NCBI GenBank assembly: GCA_964469565.1
Contig: CAYXZD010000010.1
Location: forward strand, 62,001-126,000
From: GCA-2720975 sp964469565
GTDB taxonomy: Bacteria; Planctomycetota; UBA1135; GCA-002686595
DNA length: 64,000 nt
Direction: 5' to 3'
Part shown: one piece after another, positions 18,819 to 27,772 of the stretch
Position numbering within the stretch: the stretch's first letter is position 1
Layout: each line of letters begins with the position of its first letter
Notes under the pieces: generated by a model
The model's input: the letters and a program-made list of their open reading frames with translations, nothing else
Databases searched by the model: none
What the model was told of the DNA's origin: nothing
Position numbers and translations under genes: made by a program

Positions 18819-21008
18819 ATGGAGTCTAGAGCTCAAAAAGGGCACAGGACGCTAGATCATCCAGAGGGTACCCTCCCAGGGGCCCCCACAACCAGTCCGC
18901 CCCACGAACTACACCCCGTGTCTCCCCCCACCCCATCCAGGCGGCTGCCCGAAGCAGCCACCCAATCCAAGCCAATCGCACAGGGTCAGCCCACTCCCCA
19001 GGGTGCCATTTTGGGCGTGGACACGGGCGGAACATACACAGACCTCACGCTCATGCTCGCCAATGGTGAGGTGCATACCGCCAAGGTGGCCTCCACCCCG
19101 AGCGACCCCGGCCTCGCCTTGGAGGCGGGCATGGCCCAACTGGCCCAGATCTGCGGCGAGGCTGTTGCGTCTTGCGGAATCGTCCACGGCACAACCGTCG
19201 CACTCAACGCTCTGCTCACCGGCTCCCTCGCCCGAGCCGCCCTCGTAACCAATGCAGGCTTCCAAGATTTGATTGAGATCGGTCGCGGCGCGCGCCCGGA
19301 GCTTTACGACTTACACCCCACGCGGCCACAGGCGCTGATTCCCCGTTCACACCGATTCGAGATTCAGCAGCGCAGTTGGCCCGATGAATCCGGTCAACTC
19401 GTCGAGATTCAAAAGCCCACCCCCGCCCAGGTCAAACGCCTCAAACATGCATTGCAACGTAGCAAGGCCACCAGTCTGGCTCTGTGTTTGCTGCACTCTT
19501 ATGCGGACCCCAGCATCGAATTGAAGCTGGCCGATCAGTTAGCCAGTCTCGGTGTGCCCATCACCTGCTCCGGAACCCTCCTGCCCGCCCACAGGGAAGT
19601 TGAACGATTCTCCACGGCCTGTGCTAATGCAGCTCTGACACCGATCATGTTCGCTTATCTCGAACGGCTCGGGTCGATTCTCTCACCCGAACGGCTCTCC
19701 ATTTTGCAGAACTCAGGAGGCACGCTGCCCGCTGAGCAGGCCGCCCGCGAGCCTGTCCGAGTCCTGTTTAGCGGACCCGCCGGTGGCGTGGTCGGTGCGG
19801 CCCGCGCTGCACAGGAGGCCGGACTGAATGACATCGTCACCCTGGACATGGGCGGCACAAGCACCGACGTAGCCTTCCACTCAACTCGGGCTGGCCTAAC
19901 CAACACAGTTCACGACGCTGAAGTGGGCGGGCACCCCATCGCACTCCCCGCCCTCGACATCCACACCATCGGCTGCGGCGGTGGCTCCCTCGTCCACGTG
20001 GATGCGGGTGGTGTGCTGCACGTGGGTCCCGAGAGCGCCGGAGCCCAGCCGGGTCCCGTCTGTTACGGCTCGGGTGGACAGCTCACGGTCACGGATGCCT
20101 GCCTGCATTTGGGTTACATCGCAGCAGCTAGCTTTCTCGATGGCGGCTTGGAGTTGGATAGCGCTGCCGTTGACTTGGCCTTTGAGGAGCTTGCACGTCC
20201 CATGGGCGTCAAGTCTCACGAAGCGGCCTCTGCGGTGATCGACCTAGCCCACGCCGCCATGCGGCGAGCCCTCGGGGTCATGACGATGCAGCGGGGCCAA
20301 GATCCCGCAAGATTGCCTCTCGTCGCCTTCGGAGGTGGCGGAGGCCTACACGGGGCCGCACTTGCTCACAGCCTCCAAATGTCCGGGGCCTTGATTCCCG
20401 CCCACCCCGGTGTCCTCTCTGCTCTGGGCATGGCCGGCGCCGATGCAATCAACGATCACGAACGCACGGTACTCGAACCGCTCGATTCCTGGTCCCACTC
20501 TCGGCGCGCGAGCGCTTTCAAGGTCCTGACCCACGCGGGCCAAGTCCAGCTCAGGTCCGCCGGCCACCGAGCCAAGTCCATCCGCTTCGAGCGTAGCCTC
20601 GCACTTCGGTATCGCGGCCAATCCTATGATCTGAATATCGAAGAGGGAGCCCGAGCAGCGGAACGATTTGAAGCTCTACACCGTCAACGCTATGGCTGGG
20701 ATCTGTCGGGCACGGAAATCGAACTTGTGACACTGAGCGCTCGGGCTGAGGCCGCTAGCCCTTGGAACCACTCAAACAACCATACGGCCCGTCCCCGTCG
20801 TCGGCCCGCCCCAGCCCGAGCCCAACTCGGTCGCCGGCGCATGTGGTTCAAGCGCTGGCGCCAATGCACGCGCTGGGATCGAACCAAGCTGAGTCCCGGC
20901 CACTGGCTATCAGGTCCTGCCGTGATCGAAGAATACAGTGCAACAACCCTCGTGCCCCCGGGTCAAACCGCAGAGATGCGCAATGGCGGGCACCTTTGGA
21001 TCAAGTGA
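18819..21008 (+). CDS. Hydantoinase/oxoprolinase HyuA-type ATPase
   Basis: The protein has 729 residues from ATG 18819. The first 60 residues are Pro/Ser/Thr-rich and lie outside the family, which normally begins at the phosphate-binding motif, here GVDTGGTYTDL near 66. The true start may therefore be an alternative codon closer to 19011. HGTTVALNALL, GRGARPELYDL, LDMGGTSTDVAF (about 343) and FGGGGGLHG (about 504) are the ASKHA-fold hallmarks of hydantoinase A and oxoprolinase. Family members hydrolyse cyclic amides with ATP or carboxylate ketones, usually with HyuB. No HyuB is adjacent, so the substrate cannot be assigned. The gene stands alone, divergent from plsY. Confidence 0.9.
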   Translation: MESRAQKGHRTLDHPEGTLPGAPTTSPPHELHPVSPPTPSRRLPEAATQSKPIAQGQPTPQGAILGVDTGGTYTDLTLMLANGEVHTAKVASTPSDPGLALEAGMAQLAQICGEAVASCGIVHGTTVALNALLTGSLARAALVTNAGFQDLIEIGRGARPELYDLHPTRPQALIPRSHRFEIQQRSWPDESGQLVEIQKPTPAQVKRLKHALQRSKATSLALCLLHSYADPSIELKLADQLASLGVPITCSGTLLPAHREVERFSTACANAALTPIMFAYLERLGSILSPERLSILQNSGGTLPAEQAAREPVRVLFSGPAGGVVGAARAAQEAGLNDIVTLDMGGTSTDVAFHSTRAGLTNTVHDAEVGGHPIALPALDIHTIGCGGGSLVHVDAGGVLHVGPESAGAQPGPVCYGSGGQLTVTDACLHLGYIAAASFLDGGLELDSAAVDLAFEELARPMGVKSHEAASAVIDLAHAAMRRALGVMTMQRGQDPARLPLVAFGGGGGLHGAALAHSLQMSGALIPAHPGVLSALGMAGADAINDHERTVLEPLDSWSHSRRASAFKVLTHAGQVQLRSAGHRAKSIRFERSLALRYRGQSYDLNIEEGARAAERFEALHRQRYGWDLSGTEIELVTLSARAEAASPWNHSNNHTARPRRRPAPARAQLGRRRMWFKRWRQCTRWDRTKLSPGHWLSGPAVIEEYSATTLVPPGQTAEMRNGGHLWIK

Positions 21009-21111
21009 TCGGGTTGTTTGGAGCAGATCCCACCGGGCCTAGCAGCGCACAAAAAAAGACCCCATTCATGGCGGCCTTCAAGGCCGAGGCACTGTGACTG
21101 CCCCGGGAAAG

Positions 21112-21186
21112 TGGAGCGGCTGATGGGACTTGAACCCACGACATCAACCTTGGCAAGGTTGCGCTCTACCACTGAGCTACAGCCGC
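21112..21186 (-). tRNA. tRNA-Gly (GCC)
   Basis: On the minus strand, GCGGCTG begins at 21186 and pairs with CAGCCGC ending at 21116. T is the discriminator and CCA is encoded (21114-21112). The D arm GCTCAGTGGTAGAGC, anticodon stem CAACC/GGTTG with loop TTGCCAA (anticodon GCC) and T loop TTCAAGT are regular. Downstream on the same strand a small hairpin (21072-21086) is followed, after a gap, by seven Ts, a possible terminator. Confidence 0.97.
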
Positions 21187-21244
21187 ATCGTTATGGGGAG
21201 GATAACCCGCTCCGGCGAGGAGGCAAGTGGCGGGAGCGAATATG

Positions 21245-22051
21245 TCACCCGTGACGACAGCCCGCAGCCACGTATTGGGCCACGTAGTCCCCGGCGGCCG
21301 TCGCGCCAGCGACCAAATCTGCACCCCGTGCGAGCTGAGCCCCTAGGACAGACGCAAAACGGCACCCCGTGCCGCGCCTCGACCCGCCTGCAACCCCTTG
21401 AGACTCGGCCTGATGGTCTGCCCCGGCCCCCTGACGTGGGCGCTCAATCCAGTCGGGCCGATGACCGGGTCGGGCCACCAGATCGATCAACGGGTTCTCC
21501 GCCCCGTGCCCCCCCTTGAGAACCACACTGTTTGCCCCGGCTGAAAGCAGATTACGCGCCATTGCCCAGCGCTCAGACCGCAGATCTCCCGACCCCAATC
21601 GCCGACCACTCAGCTGTGCGGCCTCATCCAAGTTGGGCGTCAGGACAGGACCGAAGGGCAGGAGCGTCTCCCGCAAAAGCCCCAGGGCCCGGGTGTCTAG
21701 GAAACGGTATCCGCTTGACGAGGCAATCAACGGGTCCAAGATCCAGGGGCGGTCCCCAACTCCCCCTATCAACTCGGCCGCCGCCAGAATGTGGCTAGCC
21801 CCTGGAAGAAGCCCAAACTTGACCACCGCCACCTCGGGCAAGTACTCAGCAGCCTCCGCGAGCCAATCCTGCGCAGGGCGTGCACCCAGCTCTTGAACCC
21901 CCCCTTCGTTCTGCTCGGTGTTTGCCGTCGAAACAAGATGAACTTCTACCCCAGTGGCGATTGCCGCCTCACGGTCAGCGTCAAGCCCGGCTCCGTGGCT
22001 AGAGTCCCAGCCTCCAATGCAAAGCAACCTCGGTGAAATCGGGCCACTCAT
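21245..22051 (-). CDS. ThiD-like hydroxymethylpyrimidine/phosphomethylpyrimidine kinase
   Basis: The protein has 268 residues of the ribokinase fold. ThiD phosphorylates the pyrimidine precursor of thiamine. Family motifs are present but altered: CIGGWDSSHGAGLDAD near residue 12 (usual GGDSSGGAGIQAD), ILDPLIASSSGYRFL, TPNLDEAAQLSGR, and a C-terminal GTGCRFASVLGAQLARG carrying the GTGC anion hole. VVLKGGHG also fits. The divergence from standard ThiD leaves room for a different small-molecule kinase role. The ATG overlaps the stop of the upstream DHH phosphoesterase by four bases, so they are coupled. No other thiamine gene is nearby. Confidence 0.82.
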   Translation of the reverse strand: MSGPISPRLLCIGGWDSSHGAGLDADREAAIATGVEVHLVSTANTEQNEGGVQELGARPAQDWLAEAAEYLPEVAVVKFGLLPGASHILAAAELIGGVGDRPWILDPLIASSSGYRFLDTRALGLLRETLLPFGPVLTPNLDEAAQLSGRRLGSGDLRSERWAMARNLLSAGANSVVLKGGHGAENPLIDLVARPGHRPDWIERPRQGAGADHQAESQGVAGGSRRGTGCRFASVLGAQLARGADLVAGATAAGDYVAQYVAAGCRHG

Positions 22052-23214
22052 TCGGCGAGAGAGCGACCCTCGATGGGAATCGTCTCCTCATCCCCATCAG
22101 CTTCAGGGGCGATCACCGCTAAGGCGTTCATGCGCAGGGTGCGTTCAATCTCCTTGATCGTGCTTTCCCCCGTGTCCTCCAAGTCCACCCGGCCCCCGGC
22201 GATATGCCCGTGTCCGCCAAACGACCCCGCCCCGGCCAGAACCCGCTCCATCAGGGGATACGCCTTGCCAAAGGCATAGTCAGTTCGCAACGAAAGGACG
22301 TATTCACCCTCAAACGCCCCGCCTACAACGACCCAACTTACGCCTTTCATGCGCAGAAAAAAGTCCGCCATCTCCGCCACCGTTTCAGGGTTTTTGATTG
22401 AGCCGAGCAAGGCAAGCACCAGTGGCCCATGCTGGCGCGCGCGCGCCAAGGCCCCCGAAAGCTCCAGGTAGTAGCTGCGCGGGAGGGGGGGGTGGTGAAT
22501 CGATGCAAGTGCCTTGCGATCGGCATGGCGGAACGTCTCGTAATAGGCTTCCTCATCTAAAGGGGAAGCGTTGCGCGATAGGTCGGCCGTGTCGTAGCGC
22601 ACACCGCAAAACAGCGCTGAGGCCGTTCGCACGTCGAGGCTCACGCGAGCATCACGTAAGTACTCGTACACCATCGATGCCGTCGCGCCGAGGTCAAGGC
22701 GCACGTCCCTGTGTGCAGCAACCGGATCTGCCAAGGGCTCCACATCTTCCACTTCGCCTTCGGGTCGGCGGGGAGGCACATGGTGGTCGAATACAGCCAG
22801 TACGGGTAGTTGTTCTGGAACATGGGTGTGCGTGAATTCGGGTTGAGTGTCCACAAGGGCCACGCCCGCGAATCCCCGCAAGTCTAGATCTGTGTAGTCC
22901 TCCAATTCGAGGTCGAGAGCTCGCACCATGGCTAGATTCTCGGCACGGTGGATGCGACCCAGGGTCGCCACACTGGCACGCAATCCAAAACCTTCCTCAA
23001 TCAATCGGCGCAATCCTTCACACGCACCGAGGGCATCCGGGTCAGGGCCGCGGTGAGTTAGGATCAAAACGCCGAGCGGGTCCTCGGCACGATTCGCCCG
23101 ACGAGACCCCGTTTGAACTGCCTGGGTCAACACTCGGCGAAGGTGTTCAACCGGAAGGAGCCCTGATGTGGGGCCATGGGGGTCTGAAAACAGTGATTGG
23201 GCTGGCTGGTGCAT
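22048..23214 (-). CDS. DHH/DHHA1 phosphoesterase (NrnA/RecJ-like family)
   Basis: The protein has 388 residues from ATG 23214; a TTG eight codons earlier is less likely. DHH motifs are ordered as in the family: LTHRGPDPDALGA near 52 (usual HxxPDGDA), VALVDTQPE near 120, the FDHH core near 145, and a C-terminal DHHA1 motif GGHGHIAGGRV near 345. Such proteins are Mn-dependent nano-RNases, pAp phosphatases or cyclic-dinucleotide phosphodiesterases. I see no PAS or GGDEF domain, so the NrnA-like soluble type is most likely. It is translationally coupled to the ThiD-like kinase. Confidence 0.88.
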   Translation of the reverse strand: MHQPAQSLFSDPHGPTSGLLPVEHLRRVLTQAVQTGSRRANRAEDPLGVLILTHRGPDPDALGACEGLRRLIEEGFGLRASVATLGRIHRAENLAMVRALDLELEDYTDLDLRGFAGVALVDTQPEFTHTHVPEQLPVLAVFDHHVPPRRPEGEVEDVEPLADPVAAHRDVRLDLGATASMVYEYLRDARVSLDVRTASALFCGVRYDTADLSRNASPLDEEAYYETFRHADRKALASIHHPPLPRSYYLELSGALARARQHGPLVLALLGSIKNPETVAEMADFFLRMKGVSWVVVGGAFEGEYVLSLRTDYAFGKAYPLMERVLAGAGSFGGHGHIAGGRVDLEDTGESTIKEIERTLRMNALAVIAPEADGDEETIPIEGRSLAE

Positions 23215-23352
23215 CGGCGCAGAGCCACTATCGGCCAAGAAGGGGCAGGGGTGTTGACTGGGCAGGAAAAAACCAGTGCTAGGCGCAGTTCCTATGGGGC
23301 ATTGCTAGGGGTCCCGACGCCCTGTGGAGAATCACCCGTGCCCGTGGCTTCC

Positions 23353-24279
23353 CTATAGACCCCGATCGAGCAAGAACTGCACGGCGAGAAGAACCTCCGC
23401 ACGACCGTGGCGCGGGTGAACTTCCACGACTCGAGCCGCCTCGTTCGGGACGTACTCGCTGACGAGATTGAAATCCACTTCACCCTGTCCGGGGGGCAAT
23501 TCCGACCCATCCCGGGTCGCATCCTGGATGTGGCAGCCCAGCATGTTGGTCGAAAAGGCATCCAACCAATCTCCCTGGGAGGGCAGCCCTGCCAGTCCGC
23601 GTTGATGGATGCGGCCGGTATCATGCCAATAGCCCACACCCTGCCCAGCAAGGTCTTCAAGCGTCCACTGGACGGCATCAAAATTCAACAGGTCGTTGAA
23701 GTGGTGGCCGGGTTCGATAGCGAGTTGGGTCTCAGGAAACTCGCGGCGGAGTGTGAACAAGGAGCGGCAGAAGTGCTCCAGTTGTTTCTGTCCCTTGATC
23801 TGTACCTTGTGCACGAATTGGCGAATCTGCTCTTGAACGGCTTCGCGCTCGTCCTCAGAGGACTCCGACAACTCGAGCTCCAGTTCGTGGGCACGGGAAC
23901 ACAGGGCCTCGTCCTCCACAGCGCAACCGCGGACGACAACGGTGGGTGCGTTCATTTGTTGAGCCAACCGAATGTGCCGGCGCGTCGAGTTGAGAGCGAG
24001 TTCACGCGAGTCTGCATCGAGGCTGCCGAGGAGACTTCCAGACATGACCTCCTTGCGAGGATTGAGTGAACCCACGACCACGGAAGCCACCGAAATGCCG
24101 GTTTCCCGGGTGCTATCTTCCCACCCTAGGAGGTTGACCGGCTGATCGCTCAGACCCAACTCCAAGCTGCGAAAGCCCATCGCGACAGCACTGAAGGCTT
24201 GGTCCTCGATCTTGCCGAGCCGGGGGCCATAGCAGGATGTCGAGAGTACGAGGTCGTTGGGGATTCCGGGCTTGGTCAA
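23353..24279 (-). CDS. Xylose-isomerase-like TIM barrel (sugar phosphate isomerase/epimerase family)
   Basis: The protein has 308 residues. The start is TTG at 24279; no nearby ATG fits. It has the AP-endonuclease-2/xylose isomerase fold: LSTSCYGPR at the first strand, MGFRSLELGL, VVVRGCAVED, LAIEPGHHFNDLL (Glu metal ligand), VGYWHDTGRIHQ (Asp/His ligands), MLGCHIQDATRDG (His/Asp) and a final VVEVHPRHG strand. Residues about 125-165 form a charged, probably helical insert. The metal-binding pattern looks intact, so it is probably an active isomerase, epimerase or lyase. The substrate is unknown and no sugar genes flank it. Confidence 0.83.
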   Translation of the reverse strand: MTKPGIPNDLVLSTSCYGPRLGKIEDQAFSAVAMGFRSLELGLSDQPVNLLGWEDSTRETGISVASVVVGSLNPRKEVMSGSLLGSLDADSRELALNSTRRHIRLAQQMNAPTVVVRGCAVEDEALCSRAHELELELSESSEDEREAVQEQIRQFVHKVQIKGQKQLEHFCRSLFTLRREFPETQLAIEPGHHFNDLLNFDAVQWTLEDLAGQGVGYWHDTGRIHQRGLAGLPSQGDWLDAFSTNMLGCHIQDATRDGSELPPGQGEVDFNLVSEYVPNEAARVVEVHPRHGRAEVLLAVQFLLDRGL

Positions 24280-24650
24280 AACAATATTGCAGGGCTAGGG
24301 ATTAGCGCCGACACCCAGCGACCCTCCTCCACCGGGGACCACACCAATCAATCAACCCTATCCCGCTCAGCCCACCCAGCACACGCAGGGGGGGGAATCT
24401 CTGACGGGCTCACTCCCATCCTGAGTCATAGGGCGCTTGGGAGCTCGTTTAGACGGGTTCGCTTTTCAGGTGTTGTCCCAGAGTCCGCTAGGCCTAGGCG
24501 CAGGAGCCGTCTGCCAACGATTCCTACACCGCCCGACACGGGGAGGGAGCCGTCGGATGCCGCCGACGGGTCGCACAAGGTGGAGGGCCACTCCAAGCCT
24601 GTCAATGGCAGCGGGTAAGAGATGGGAAATCCTGATACCCTCCCCCTCCT
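24280..24650. other. 371-base divergent gap
   Basis: It separates the minus-strand TIM barrel from the plus-strand M28 peptidase and should hold both promoters. A short palindrome (CCGTCGG 24550-24556 / CCGACGG 24563-24569) lies about 80 bases before the peptidase start. No convincing gene, RNA or promoter consensus was found. Confidence 0.4.
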
Positions 24651-27257
24651 ATGAGCCTTCTACGCACTCTCATCATGGTCCCCTTGGGCCTATATGCCCC
24701 AGCCATTGGGAATCCTCAGGATGTCTTGCGGGCCCAGGATCGGGCCCTAGCCACCCTCAGCACCGATCGGATCAGCGCAGATCTCGACTGGATTGCTAGC
24801 CCGGACCGGACGGGGCGTGCCACCCCGAGTCAGGGCCTCGACGAGACTGCAGCCTACATTGGCAAGCGCTTGGAAACCCTAGGGGCCAAGCCCGCTGGAA
24901 GCGATGGTTTTCGTGCCCCTTACCCCCTCTCCTACCTCGGAGTCAACTCCGAGCAGAGCGGCACATCGATCAGCACAGCAACCCAGTCGATTGAACTAGG
25001 ATTTGGTTCGGGCATCTATCCTGAAAGGCTAGGGCAACTTGCAGGGTGGGATCTGGAAGGCCCCCTCGTCAGTCTCGGCGCGGGAGAGGAGGCAGACGTG
25101 GTGGGCACGGCACTGCGGGGAGCCTGGGCCCTGGTACAGGAGGGAACGACCCCCACGCGTGGTGCGGTTTTGCGGGCGATGGAGGCCGGGGCAATCGGGG
25201 TTGTGATCACTCCCGGACCCACCTGCCCACGCCCTGATTACCGTCAACGCTTCGAAGCTGTCACCCGTTCCATGGTCCGCGGACTCGTCACCCAGGTGCC
25301 ACCTCGCCCCAACCGGCATGCGATTCACCCTGTCCTCATGCTGGATGAGAAAGGCGCCCAACAGATACTCGCACTCTCACCTGTGGACTGGCCAGACCGA
25401 AGCAACCAAGCCCTGCCACCGAGTGGGCTCAACCTAGGCCTGCAGTTCCACGACCGCCGCATCCTGGCCGATCCGATCACCCACGCCGACAATGTCACAG
25501 CCCTGTTTCCCGGCACGGACCTCGCCCAGGAAGTCATCGTCCTGTGCGCCCACATGGACCACATGGGGGAGGTCCGAGGGGCGATCTATCCGGGCGCCAA
25601 TGACAATGCTTCAGGAGTGGCTGCCCTGCTCGCCATCGGGGAAGGCTTGAAGGCGCGCGGGCCGGGGCGACGAAGCATCGCCCTCGTGTTTCTCTCTGGG
25701 GCAGAAAAGGGATCCTGGGGCGCGCAAGCCTGGCTCGCCCACCCCCTCTTGCCCCCGGGTTACCAACCAGCCGCGGTAATCAATTTCGACCGAGTCGGTC
25801 GACTCGAGAACCAACAACTCTTCGCTACGCCCAGCCCCAGCCACAGTCACTTCAATCCCGTGGCTGCGGCCGCCGCGGGTCCCGTCCGTGCTGAGGACCT
25901 CGTCCTCGGCTCGTTGGATGATCAGTGGCACCGACTGGACACTCGCGTTTTTGCTGATGCTGAGATCCCTGTTCTTACTCTCAGCACGGGCGTGGATGAG
26001 GACACACACACGGCCACAGACACACGCGACAAGATCCACGCCGATTCAGTCCACCAAGTCGCCAGGGTGGGTCTGCGGCTGCTCGAAGAACTCGATGGGG
26101 AACTGCTCGGTCAGCGCCTCCACGTTTCCATTCTCGACGGGCAAGGCCCCGGCCCGCCCGATCGCGAAGCGGCTCTCGCAATGGGCCGTGATCTCATTCA
26201 CGCCGCAGATACTGGACACTTGGACGGATTCTTCGATGCTCTCGATCGCCGAGCACTCGTGCAACGCGCCATCGACCTGTCAGGAGCGGCTGCCACGCCA
26301 GCCCAGCGCGCTTGGCTCTCACAGGCCTTGGAACTCGAACACCTTTGGCGCAGGACCGTTGAACTTTGCACCGAGGACGGTCAGTACAGCGTCTTGAGTG
26401 TGACTTGCACTGCCGCGACCCAAACTTCACCGGCTGAGACTCAGCTCAATATGCGCGTCGCGCGAGAAACCGATTTCGATTATCACCGCTTGCGTCTCGA
26501 CCGAGACTCGACGGGCAGCCTGCGGATCGTGGATCTGTATGCCCTATCTCTTGGCGAGTGGGCCAGTCAGACCCTCGCCCGTCACCATGCGATGATCCTT
26601 GCAGACGTGGATTCCTGCGCAGACATCAGGGCCGGCAGGGCTCCCCGCTGCCTAGTCCCATTGACCGTGCTGCACGAATGTTACGATGAGCCCCAACTCG
26701 ACCGGGGCATGGCCGCTCTCAACGCGCTTCCACAACGACTGCGATCTGCTCGGGACTATTCTCGCATGGGCATGCTCTACACCTGGGGCCCGCGACGGAA
26801 GGACTGGGCCGTCGCCCGAGGGGAGTTTGAAGCTGCGTTTCCCACAGCCCAGGGGCCAGTGGTCTGGGCAGTCTGTGATACGCACGGCTGGGATCCTGAA
26901 CCTGCCGAACTGCACGAGGCTCTAGATGCGATGGAGGCCATCAGCGGAGATTCGACGTATCCGACCTTTCTACGCGGTTTTCACGCCATGGCAGCCAGCG
27001 ACCCAGCCGGTGCGAAGAGCCACTACGAGCGAGCCCTCAGTCTCGACCCAGAGTTTCAAGAAAGCTGGTGGGGCAAACTGGAGGCACTCAAAGCCCTCGA
27101 AGACTGGCCTGGCCTTGCACGTCATATGCAGCAATTCGGAGACTACTTTGAGTTCGAATTCACCGACGAAGACCTGCTCAAGGACGCTACCCTCAGTGAA
27201 TTCGTCGCCTCGGAAGCATTCCGCCAATGGCGTTCGGGCGATCAACCCAACCATTAG
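24651..27257 (+). CDS. Secreted M28-family zinc peptidase with long C-terminal region
   Basis: The protein has 868 residues with a signal-like N terminus (MSLLRTLIMVPLGLYAPAIG). The M28 domain has the expected ligands in order: LCAHMDHMGE (His, Asp, about 300-307), GANDNASGVAALL (Asp, about 319), the catalytic Glu in SGAEKG (about 352), Asp in NFDRVGR, and a final His in DKIHADSVH (about 465). A PA-like insert precedes it at about 120-240 (ALVQEGTTPT...GAIGVVITP). Residues 500-868 are not peptidase. They end in TPR-like helices (AKSHYERALSLDPEFQESWW). It is probably an extracytoplasmic aminopeptidase. It is followed after 13 bases by the SEC-C gene. Confidence 0.88.
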   Translation: MSLLRTLIMVPLGLYAPAIGNPQDVLRAQDRALATLSTDRISADLDWIASPDRTGRATPSQGLDETAAYIGKRLETLGAKPAGSDGFRAPYPLSYLGVNSEQSGTSISTATQSIELGFGSGIYPERLGQLAGWDLEGPLVSLGAGEEADVVGTALRGAWALVQEGTTPTRGAVLRAMEAGAIGVVITPGPTCPRPDYRQRFEAVTRSMVRGLVTQVPPRPNRHAIHPVLMLDEKGAQQILALSPVDWPDRSNQALPPSGLNLGLQFHDRRILADPITHADNVTALFPGTDLAQEVIVLCAHMDHMGEVRGAIYPGANDNASGVAALLAIGEGLKARGPGRRSIALVFLSGAEKGSWGAQAWLAHPLLPPGYQPAAVINFDRVGRLENQQLFATPSPSHSHFNPVAAAAAGPVRAEDLVLGSLDDQWHRLDTRVFADAEIPVLTLSTGVDEDTHTATDTRDKIHADSVHQVARVGLRLLEELDGELLGQRLHVSILDGQGPGPPDREAALAMGRDLIHAADTGHLDGFFDALDRRALVQRAIDLSGAAATPAQRAWLSQALELEHLWRRTVELCTEDGQYSVLSVTCTAATQTSPAETQLNMRVARETDFDYHRLRLDRDSTGSLRIVDLYALSLGEWASQTLARHHAMILADVDSCADIRAGRAPRCLVPLTVLHECYDEPQLDRGMAALNALPQRLRSARDYSRMGMLYTWGPRRKDWAVARGEFEAAFPTAQGPVVWAVCDTHGWDPEPAELHEALDAMEAISGDSTYPTFLRGFHAMAASDPAGAKSHYERALSLDPEFQESWWGKLEALKALEDWPGLARHMQQFGDYFEFEFTDEDLLKDATLSEFVASEAFRQWRSGDQPNH

Positions 27258-27270
27258 CCGCTAGATTGCC

Positions 27271-27762
27271 ATGGCACTCCCCAATCAAATCGCACTCGAC
27301 ACCGCCGCGTTTCTCGACAGCTCTCACGCCAAGAACCTTGAGGGGATTACCACTGGGGACCTACGCCGCGTTGCCACCGCGTTCCTCATAGCCTGCTACG
27401 AGGATTTGGGAACGAAGCCCCACCTCCTCGACGGTCACGATGTCCACAACGTCCTCGGCCATATTCTGCCCGGGCACTTAGCACGGGCGGATCCGATTGC
27501 CCCGCAGGTTCCCAGTATCTTGGAAGCCATGTTCAAGCACCTCTCAGAACAGCACGTGCTACCCCATGCGTTCGAGATGAATCAAGCGCTGGCCACCACC
27601 GCAGACGAGTTCTTCGAAACCGTACGTACGGGCGAAAACGCTCACCACCGCATTCGCAAGCAGGAACCGGTGGTCAACAAAGTAGAGCGGCTAGGCCGCA
27701 ACGATCCATGCTCATGCGGGAGCGGCAAAAAATACAAGAAGTGCCACGGACGCGGACAGTGA
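27271..27762 (+). CDS. SEC-C motif protein
   Basis: The protein has 163 residues. The last 23 are a typical SEC-C zinc motif (GRNDPCSCGSGKKYKKCHG), as at the C terminus of SecA and many small proteins. The first 135 residues are helical, with DGHDVHNVLGHILPGHLAR in the middle, and match no domain I know. It lies 13 bases after the M28 peptidase gene, so cotranscription is likely. No SecA-like region is present, so a role in secretion is only a possibility. Confidence 0.75.
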   Translation: MALPNQIALDTAAFLDSSHAKNLEGITTGDLRRVATAFLIACYEDLGTKPHLLDGHDVHNVLGHILPGHLARADPIAPQVPSILEAMFKHLSEQHVLPHAFEMNQALATTADEFFETVRTGENAHHRIRKQEPVVNKVERLGRNDPCSCGSGKKYKKCHGRGQ

Positions 27763-27772
27763 ACGCAGGTAG

